A stretch of DNA of 8,623 nt from JAFKKS01 sp039808325. GTDB lineage: Bacteria; Pseudomonadota; Alphaproteobacteria; Rhizobiales; Xanthobacteraceae. The notes under the pieces are model-generated. The model made no database searches, had not been told where the DNA came from, and worked only from the letters and a program-made list of their open reading frames with translations. A program made the translations under genes and the position numbers. Location: positions 1-8,623 of the forward strand of contig JBDHSU010000156.1 of the NCBI GenBank assembly GCA_039808325.1, in the 5' to 3' direction. Shown piece after piece: positions 1-4,036 of this stretch (position 1 is the stretch's first letter; every line of letters starts with the position of its first letter).

Positions 1-46
1 CTACAGGCACGGGCACCTGGAGGCTTGGGATGCCCGTAAGCGCGTC

Positions 47-124
47 GCCCGGGTTGAGCGCAGCGAAACCCGGGGCTTCTCGCGCTGGATCGACCCGGAT
101 TTCGCTTTGCTCAATCCGGGCTAC
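47..124. repeat. Family A bipartite palindromic repeat, copy 1
   Basis: Two inverted hairpin units lie side by side. The left unit (47-74) pairs CCCGGGTT with AAACCCGGG around a GAGCGCAGCG centre. The right unit (94-120) pairs CCCGGAT with ATCCGGG around TTCGCTTTGCTCA. The unit ends in GGGCTAC. The same architecture recurs at 1595-1680 and 2179-2263, and the right half alone at 3245-3275. This is the layout of REP/BIME-like intergenic repeats: two inverted REP units joined by a linker. It lies just beyond the 3' end of the VOC gene, a usual location for such repeats. I see no function beyond possible RNA 3'-end protection, which is inference. Confidence 0.85.
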
Positions 125-143
125 AGCGACGGTGACCGCCGCC

Positions 144-524
144 TCACCCCATCCGGTGCAGGCCGCAGAGCTTGTTGCCGTCCGGGTCGCGCAGATAGGC
201 GAGGTAGAGCTCGCCGGAAGGGCCCTTGCGCACGCCGGGCGGGTCTTCGATGGACTTTCCGCCGGCCGCGACGCCCGCCTCGTGCCAGGCGTCGACCTGC
301 GCCGGAGAGTCCATGACGAAGCCGATGGTGCCGCCGTTGGCGTGACACGCGGCCTTGCCGTCGAGCGGCTTGGTGATCATGAAGCGCCCGCCGTTGTGGC
401 TGTAGATCAGGCGGCCCTTGGCGTCCTCCTTGCCGGGCTTGGCGCCGAGCGCGGAAAATACGCCGTCGTAGAATTTCTTGGATCGGGCGATGTCGTTCGA
501 TCCGACCATGATGTGGCTGAACAC
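144..524 (-). CDS. VOC-superfamily (glyoxalase/bleomycin-resistance-like) protein
   Basis: A 126-residue soluble protein of the size of one VOC unit (paired beta-alpha-beta-beta-beta modules). It opens with FSHIMVGSNDIARSKKFYD (2-20), the typical first strand and helix with a metal-ligand-position His4. It ends with the hallmark LRDPDGNKLC segment (111-120). A middle stretch, NGGTIGFVMDSPAQVDAWHEA (about 63-83), fits the start of the second module. VOC proteins include glyoxalases, dioxygenases and antibiotic-binding proteins, and nothing here picks the substrate. The start is GTG (524), chosen because AAGGAG sits 7 nt upstream and the fold begins at once; the next Met (residue 6) would remove the first strand. 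No partner gene is adjacent: a repeat follows downstream and a long non-protein stretch lies upstream. The family call is firm; the biochemical role is unknown. Confidence 0.9.
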   Translation of the reverse strand: MFSHIMVGSNDIARSKKFYDGVFSALGAKPGKEDAKGRLIYSHNGGRFMITKPLDGKAACHANGGTIGFVMDSPAQVDAWHEAGVAAGGKSIEDPPGVRKGPSGELYLAYLRDPDGNKLCGLHRMG

Positions 525-531
525 GAGGGGA

Positions 532-537
532 CTCCTT
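532..537 (-). promoter_or_regulatory. Ribosome binding site for the VOC gene
   Basis: On the minus strand this reads AAGGAG, a near-perfect Shine-Dalgarno, with a 7-nt gap to the GTG at 524-522. It is what fixes the non-ATG start of the VOC gene. Confidence 0.8.
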
Positions 538-718
538 CAAGCGGGATTGTTGGCGCGCGGCATGGAAGCGGAGATTGGCGGGGGTGTCGAGGGGGCGCTT
601 CGCGAGGCGCACATAGCCGGACTGTTTAAAAGAGGCGTGCTGGAGGATGGATTAGCCGAAGGCGTACCTCGCAATCTCCGGTGGCGGAATTCGGATGAGT
701 TACACAGCGCAGCGCCGC
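538..718. other. Intergenic stretch with no recognised gene
   Basis: No reading frame here has a convincing start, SD or recognisable protein. The only hint of structure is around 648-665. Read on the minus strand, ACGCCTTCGGCTAATCCATCC resembles one arm of the TACGC-TTCGGCTAATCC type repeats I recall from Bradyrhizobiaceae (unverified), so this may be a decayed repeat. The stretch ends at the promoter at 719. Confidence 0.4.
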
Positions 719-748
719 TTGACATTTCGTCTATTCAAAGATTATATT
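719..748 (+). promoter_or_regulatory. Near-consensus sigma-70-type promoter
   Basis: A perfect -35 box TTGACA (719-724) is followed after 18 bp by TATATT (743-748); shifting to TTATAT at 742 gives 17 bp. The spacer and -10 region are AT-rich and stand out sharply from the GC-rich surroundings, which argues against chance. Transcription would start near 753-757, at the foot of the first hairpin of the downstream structured tract. No protein gene lies within about 900 bp downstream on this strand, so the promoter appears to serve a non-coding transcript. Confidence 0.7.
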
Positions 749-754
749 CCTATC

Positions 755-1240
755 GCCCTGTCCCGACGGGGGGCGTCTCGAGAGCGCCTCGTGATGTGGG
801 AGAGGGTGCGGTGGCCGGCCGGCGGTGCCTAACGCACATCGCTCGCCGGAGGTCCAAGCCGCGCGGTCCCGGCGCGCCAGCCGCGCGCCACTGGGGCCTC
901 GGTGGCAGAGCCGTTCGCTTCGGCGGTACCGACCGCCGGCGGCGCTGCCGGGCCCCGCAGCGGTGGGTAGGCGGCGTTGCCGCCTGAAAGGGTAAGCCCA
1001 CCGGGGGCCGCGCGGAGCAAGCCTCAAACGCCGCGCGCGGGACGCCGGGCGACCGGCGGACTTGCGGTTCATCGGACTTCGGCAAGCCTCGGTGCCGCGA
1101 GGCGCTGGGGTCCGCGGGTCCGGGCGGCGCTTCGCGTCGCGTCCGAGACCCCGGCGTCCCGCGCGCCCCCGATCTGTCGGGGGCGGGACCGCTTCACCCC
1201 TCGGAGCGAGAAATTCGCCCGCGAGAATGCGATGGGCTGT
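755..1240 (+). ncRNA. Putative structured non-coding RNA / dispersed structured element
   Basis: This GC-rich tract follows the 719-748 promoter and is packed with stems visible by eye. GCCC 755-758 pairs with GGGC 771-774, with CCC/GGG inside. GGCGCGC 871-877 pairs with 883-889. CGGCGGT 921-927 pairs with 932-938. GGCGGC 970-975 pairs with 979-984. A perfect 17-bp arm 1033-1049 pairs with 1150-1166 and encloses CTTGC 1061-1065 / 1082-1086, CCTCG 1087-1091 / 1098-1102 and GGGGTC 1107-1112 / 1147-1152. GCCCCCGA 1165-1172 pairs with 1177-1184. Some stems are mutually exclusive (1107-1112 and 1165-1172 each compete with the 17-bp helix), so alternative folds are possible. No frame across it looks like protein: all are Arg/Pro/Gly-rich, low in hydrophobics, and lack an SD. 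From memory, a similar promoter-plus-structured unit occurs repeatedly in Bradyrhizobium-type genomes; this is unverified. The 3' end is not defined, because no U-run terminator is seen. Confidence 0.45.
1033..1166. repeat. Perfect 17-bp inverted repeat with 100-nt centre
   Basis: The left arm GCGCGCGGGACGCCGGG (1033-1049) is the exact reverse complement of 1150-1166. The enclosed 100 nt folds into smaller stems of its own. In RNA this is a long multibranch helix closing a domain, and it is the strongest structural feature of the 755-1240 tract. Confidence 0.8.
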
Positions 1241-1279
1241 TTGAAAATCGAACTGGAAAGGAACCGACCACACCTCGGT

Positions 1280-1399
1280 CGTCATCGCCGGGCTTGTCCC
1301 GGTGATCTCGCTTAGGAAAGCACGATGTCTCCTGATCGGGATGGCCGGGACAAAAGGGCGTTCACGCCCGTCTTCGACGGGCTATGCCCGGCTATGACG
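1280..1399. repeat. Family B palindromic intergenic repeat
   Basis: A 120-bp unit bounded by imperfect inverted ends. CGTCATCGCCGGGC (1280-1293) is complementary to GCCCGGCTATGACG (1386-1399) with one mismatch. Inside are tight hairpins: GGGCGT/ACGCCC (1356-1361 / 1364-1369) overlapping CCCGTC/GACGGG (1367-1372 / 1376-1381). CGTCAT-ATGACG ends are shared with families C and D below, a hallmark of miniature palindromic repeats in Hyphomicrobiales (recalled, unverified). No coding capacity. Confidence 0.65.
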
Positions 1400-1412
1400 A
1401 AGGATGAAAGGC

Positions 1413-1580
1413 CGTTATTCCGGCCAAGGCGGCGCATCCCCGCCGCGAGCCGGAATCCAGAGTTGTCATGCTCGCGATCGTGGTCGACGGCGCCACGGCT
1501 TCCGAATGACGCGCACCGCGCTCTCTCGCTTGGTCGCGGAGTCTGGATTCCGGCTCTCGCTGCGCTCGGCCGGAATGACG
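1413..1580. repeat. Family C palindromic repeat, copy 1 (168 bp)
   Basis: The left arm starts CGTTATTCCGGCC and ends GAGCCGGAATCCAGA (to 1461). The right arm starts TCTGGATTCCGGCTC (1542) and ends GGCCGGAATGACG (1580). The outer and inner portions of the arms pair with each other; the centre differs from copy 2. Its right arm (about 1542-1583) is almost identical to copy 2 at 2406-2447. It lies 14 bp before repeat A copy 2. Confidence 0.85.
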
Positions 1581-1594
1581 AAGGCGAGGTCGTC

Positions 1595-1680
1595 GTAGCC
1601 CGTGTTGAGCGAAGCGAAACGTGGGACTGTCCGTGCCGCTCGCGTGTTCCCCGGATTTCGCTTTGCTGAATCCGGGCTAC
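1595..1680. repeat. Family A bipartite palindromic repeat, copy 2
   Basis: Begins GTAGCCCGTGTTGAGCG and ends GAATCCGGGCTAC, so GTAGCC/GGGCTAC form the outer inverted ends. The internal hairpins match copies 1 and 3. It is 44 bp upstream of the SecD-like gene start. An open frame runs from a GTG inside it (1602) into that gene, so automatic callers may add a repeat-derived N-terminus. Confidence 0.88.
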
Positions 1681-1724
1681 ATTGCTCCGGAATATCCGGG
1701 AGAGCAGGGAAGGCGATACGACAC

Positions 1725-2174
1725 ATGTGCGCTGCCGGAAGTGCTGACAAGCCGAGGCTCTCCGTGATCGAGGGGCAGGCCGAAGCGCGTACCCGGATTG
1801 CGTTATCGCTCGTCCACCCGCGCGAACGCATCGACATTCCGGTCAAGGACGTGCTGGCCATCGAAGCTTTGGCGGAGGTGACGTATTTCTGTCCCGAGAC
1901 CCAAGTCTTCAAAACTTATGAAAGCGCTAGCGTTCGTCTCGATTTCAATCCCGGAATTAGCGCGCGTATTTATCGCCTCACGTCTTGCATCATCGAACAA
2001 CCGCTCGACGTTGTGGTCGCCGGCGAAATGATCTGCAGCCCGATTGTTCGCGAGCCGCTCTCGAGCGGCTTTCGCATTCACCTTTTCGATTTTGCTGACG
2101 CGAAAGCGTTCGCAGCCAAGATTCGCAAAGGATGGGTGATCCCAGATTTGCGGATCGTGCAGGACTCACCATAG
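1725..2174 (+). CDS. Orphan protein resembling the SecD P1-head subdomain
   Basis: A 149-residue protein with no membrane segments and no clear signal peptide. The C-terminal half reads like the head of the SecD P1 domain. FNPGISARIYRLTSCIIEQPL (74-94) matches the helix that in SecD follows a 'F.. .GA..F..LT..N.G' pattern. DVVVAGEMICSPIVREPL (95-112) matches 'IVLDNEVISAPVI.EPI'. FRIHLFDFADAKAFAAKIRKG (116-136) matches 'ISG.FT..EA..LA..LR.G'. In SecD this region faces the periplasm and helps pull exported proteins; alone it cannot be a translocase, and its role is unknown. The start at 1725 is chosen because AGGGAAGG (1706-1713) precedes it; upstream codons lie in repeat A. The coding sequence is noticeably less GC-rich than its neighbours. 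Families C and A flank it symmetrically on both sides. Confidence 0.65.
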   Translation: MCAAGSADKPRLSVIEGQAEARTRIALSLVHPRERIDIPVKDVLAIEALAEVTYFCPETQVFKTYESASVRLDFNPGISARIYRLTSCIIEQPLDVVVAGEMICSPIVREPLSSGFRIHLFDFADAKAFAAKIRKGWVIPDLRIVQDSP

Positions 2175-2178
2175 CGCC

Positions 2179-2263
2179 GTAGCCCGTGTTGAGCGCGGCG
2201 AAACGCGGGACCGTTTGTTTCGCTCGCGCAGTCCAGGATTTCGCTTTGCTCAATCCAGGCTAC
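2179..2263. repeat. Family A bipartite palindromic repeat, copy 3
   Basis: Begins GTAGCCCGTGTTGAGCGCGG and ends CAATCCAGGCTAC, in the same orientation as copy 2. It starts 4 bp after the stop of the SecD-like gene, so it would form the 3' end of that mRNA. The right hairpin reads CCAGGAT...ATCCAGG instead of CCCGGAT...ATCCGGG. This breaks the pairing at one position (A-A opposite) without a compensating change. Confidence 0.87.
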
Positions 2264-2274
2264 GGGTGTGCGGC

Positions 2275-2444
2275 CGTCATTCCGGCCAAGGCGGCACAGC
2301 CGCCGCGAGCCGGAACCAAGAATCCTCATGCTTTCTGTATGGATGATCGAACCTGAAGTCAGGGAGAGCAGCGCCAGGCTGCATTTCCCTCGCATCGTTG
2401 CGGAGACTGGATTCCGGCTCTCGCTGCGCTCGGCCGGAATGACG
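2275..2444. repeat. Family C palindromic repeat, copy 2 (170 bp)
   Basis: The left end is CGTCATTCCGGCCAAGGCGG and the right end GGCCGGAATGACG (to 2444). It has the same orientation as copy 1 and nearly the same length (170 against 168 bp). The centre is divergent while both arms are conserved. It sits 11 bp after repeat A copy 3. Together the two fill most of the 301-bp gap between the converging SecD-like and tspO genes. Confidence 0.85.
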
Positions 2445-2475
2445 AAGAGCGTATCCCGCGCGCGGCTACGCTCGT

Positions 2476-2931
2476 TCAGCCGTTGAGATGCCAGATCGCG
2501 GCGTTGAGCAGGCTCGCGAAGGCGACCCACGCGGCGTAGGGCACGAACAGCAGCGCGGCGGCGCGGTCGGGCTTCCAGCTTTGCCCGATGAAGCCGAGGA
2601 TCGCGGCGAGCAGCGCCAGGATGATCGCGAGCGCGGCGGCGAGGTTGTGCGCGCCGAAGAAGGTCGGCGACCACGCGAAGTTGAGGATCAGCGCGACCGC
2701 CCACAGCGCCATCGCCGCGCCGCGCGGCGCGCGCAGGAAGGTGCGCCAGCCGGCAATCGCGATCAGCACATAAAGCAACGTCCAGACCGGCGCGAACACG
2801 AAGTTCGGAGGATTGAAGGACGGCTTCGTCAGCGCCGCGTACCAGGCATCGGGCCGTGCCACGAAGCCGATGGCCCATCCGCCGCCGAGCACCAGCACGA
2901 CGAAAATGGCGAGCAAAGTCCAGCGCTTCAT
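2476..2931 (-). CDS. tspO: TspO/MBR family membrane protein (tryptophan-rich sensory protein)
   Basis: A 151-residue integral membrane protein, the usual family length. It has five predicted helices: about 5-24, 44-62, 72-92, 97-116 and 122-146. Family signatures are in order: WYAALTKPSFNPP (30-42), FAPVWTLLYVLIAIAGW (46-62), LNFAWSPTFFGAHN (83-96) and VPYAAWVAFASLLN (130-143). TspO proteins bind tetrapyrroles and, in Rhodobacter and Sinorhizobium, modulate pigment gene expression or stress responses; the ligand here cannot be read. I chose the Met that begins MKRWTLLAIF, at the first membrane helix. The frame is open for 42 codons further upstream, but that part is Arg/Asn-rich and overlaps the neighbouring gene. 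The SD is weak. The small coiled-coil gene lies 73 bp upstream on the same strand and may be co-transcribed. The 3' end converges on repeat C copy 2. Confidence 0.92.
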   Translation of the reverse strand: MKRWTLLAIFVVLVLGGGWAIGFVARPDAWYAALTKPSFNPPNFVFAPVWTLLYVLIAIAGWRTFLRAPRGAAMALWAVALILNFAWSPTFFGAHNLAAALAIILALLAAILGFIGQSWKPDRAAALLFVPYAAWVAFASLLNAAIWHLNG

Positions 2932-3004
2932 CGGCACACCGTCATCGTGGCGCGGCAGGGCGGGCGCAGAGCATCCATGTGCGCCTGCATTACGGCCGCT
3001 CTGT

Positions 3005-3208
3005 CTACTTCGATTTTTCCAGTTCCTCGCGTAGTTTGAGCAGGCGGTCCAACTCATCCTGCTGCTCGGCGATGCGGTCGGCGTTGAGGTCTTCGTCCGC
3101 GGCGCCCGATTGCGCCGCCGCCTGCTCGGTCAACTGGCGGATGTTCTCGCGCGCGCTCGCGATCTGTTTGTCGAGGTCCTCGAGGGTGGCGTACGGGCCG
3201 CTGCTCAT
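3005..3208 (-). CDS. Small coiled-coil hypothetical protein
   Basis: A 67-residue charged protein with no membrane segment. Two helical heptad-rich blocks, LEDLDKQIASARENIRQLTEQ (9-29) and LNADRIAEQQDELDRLLKLREELEKSK (41-67), are separated by a short Ala/Gly/Ser linker (30-40). This suggests a helical hairpin or dimerising coiled coil. The start is well supported: AAGGAAAG lies about 7 nt before the ATG at 3208. I do not recognise a named family, though small proteins of this kind are common in Bradyrhizobium-like genomes (recalled). It precedes tspO by 73 bp on the same strand. Function unknown. Confidence 0.75.
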   Translation of the reverse strand: MSSGPYATLEDLDKQIASARENIRQLTEQAAAQSGAADEDLNADRIAEQQDELDRLLKLREELEKSK

Positions 3209-3244
3209 GGCGTTCTTTCCTTAATCTCTTCACCAGGCCGTTTT

Positions 3245-3275
3245 CCCGGATTTCGCTTCGCTCAATCCGGGCTAC
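3245..3275. repeat. Family A repeat, right half only
   Basis: CCCGGATTTCGCTTCGCTCA followed by ATCCGGGCTAC matches 94-124 except for one T/C change in the loop. The left unit is absent, so this is a solitary REP-like hairpin. It lies upstream of the coiled-coil gene, between it and palindrome D. Confidence 0.85.
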
Positions 3276-3287
3276 GATCTCTTTCTC

Positions 3288-3393
3288 CGTCACCCTGAGG
3301 TGCGAGGCACGATTGCGCCGAGCCTCGAAGGGCGACGGCCCGAGTATCTGGCCACCCTTCGAGGCTCGCTTCGCGAGCACCTCAGGATGACGG
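3288..3393. repeat. Family D long palindromic repeat
   Basis: The outer arms CGTCACCCTGAGGTGC (3288-3303) and GCACCTCAGGATGACG pair with one mismatch. The inner arms GAGCCTCGAAGGG (3320-3332) and CCCTTCGAGGCTC (3355-3367) pair perfectly over 13 bp. This is the CCTGAGGTGC...GCACCTCAGGATGACGG repeat type I recall as widespread in Bradyrhizobium and relatives. It ends 14 bp beyond the methyltransferase stop and could act as a 3' stabilising or terminating structure for the thiC unit, but no U-run follows on the minus strand. Confidence 0.8.
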
Positions 3394-3407
3394 CGGTAGA
3401 TGGCGCC

Positions 3408-4025
3408 TCACGGTTTCCGTGCGGTGAGCCCGATGATCGCTGACATGCCGGAATGGCCGGGACCTTCCTGCAATTCGCGCTCTTCCTCGACGATGTGCAG
3501 ATCGCGCATGTCGCCGAACGCGCGCTCCAGCATTGCGCGCGTGTAGAGCTGGTCGATCTCCTTCGGCCCGCCGGTGGCGTAGTCGAGCTGCTTCGGCGTG
3601 TACCCATGCACGATCAGGAGCCCGCCGCGCTTGAGCGCGCGACGCATGCCGGCCCACTTCTTCGGACGTTTCTCCGGCGTACTGAACTGCGTGAAGATCT
3701 CCGCGACGACGTCGAAAGCTTCGTCGGGATAATCCCATTCGTGCGCGTCGGCTTCGATGAAGGTCACGGCGACGTTTTTCTCGGCCGCGAGCTTGCGCGC
3801 CTTGGCTTGCGCCGAGGGCGAGAAGTCGGTCGAGGTGACGTCGAGGCCCTGCTGCGCGAGCCAGACGCCGTTTCGGCCCTCGCCGTCGGCGACGGCGAGG
3901 GCTTTTCCGCCGCGCGGCAGGAGCGGCTTGCAGCGCACCAGGAATTCGTTCGGCGCCTTGCCGAAACGATATTCCGGCGAGGCGAAGCGCGCTTCCCAAT
4001 GATCGCGGTCGGGGTTTGCGGACAT
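3408..4025 (-). CDS. Class I SAM-dependent methyltransferase (TehB/UbiE-like size)
   Basis: A 205-residue soluble protein with the Rossmann methyltransferase signature. Motif I, ALAVADGEGRNGVWLAQQG, spans about 42-60. The acidic end of strand 2 is in TSTDFSPSA (64-72), followed by EADAHEWDYPDEAFDVVAEIF (91-111, motifs II/III). A post-motif, LKRGGLLIVHGY, lies at 131-142. The N-terminal W.ARFASPEYRFGKAPNEFL segment is typical of the small TehB-like methyltransferases. Only a single domain is present, so the substrate is open. The start at 4025 is chosen because AAGG, overlapping the thiC stop codon, lies about 8 nt upstream; only 11 nt separate the two genes. This predicts translational coupling and shared TPP control. 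The frame is open much further upstream, but that part is antisense-frame shadow of thiC. Methyltransferase identity is firm, substrate unknown. Confidence 0.9.
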   Translation of the reverse strand: MSANPDRDHWEARFASPEYRFGKAPNEFLVRCKPLLPRGGKALAVADGEGRNGVWLAQQGLDVTSTDFSPSAQAKARKLAAEKNVAVTFIEADAHEWDYPDEAFDVVAEIFTQFSTPEKRPKKWAGMRRALKRGGLLIVHGYTPKQLDYATGGPKEIDQLYTRAMLERAFGDMRDLHIVEEERELQEGPGHSGMSAIIGLTARKP

Positions 4026-4036
4026 CGCCGCGCGCC

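Noticed and set aside
9..37. Inverted repeat ACGGGCA / TGCCCGT at the window edge, possible terminator
   Set aside because: Only 7 bp with a 15-nt loop and no T-run on either side; it may be part of a repeat cut by the window start.
121..612. 163-codon minus-strand frame overlapping the VOC gene
   Set aside because: Arg-rich shadow in another frame; the VOC frame has the DPDGNKL hallmark and a good SD.
1165..1184. GC-rich 8-bp hairpin as a rho-independent terminator of the putative RNA
   Set aside because: It is followed by CGGGACCGCTTC, not a T-run, so termination there is not supported.
731..1285. Open frames on both strands across the structured tract
   Set aside because: All are Arg/Pro/Gly/Ala-rich with few hydrophobics and no SD, and are best explained as chance openness in very GC-rich DNA. 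The promoter and stems favour a non-coding tract.
1413..2444. Composite transposon around the SecD-like gene
   Set aside because: No transposase is encoded and the flanking elements are short palindromes. I kept only the weaker claim of a repeat-bracketed gene.
47..3393. CRISPR array
   Set aside because: The repeats are palindromic, irregularly spaced by hundreds of bases, differ in family, and no cas-like gene is present.
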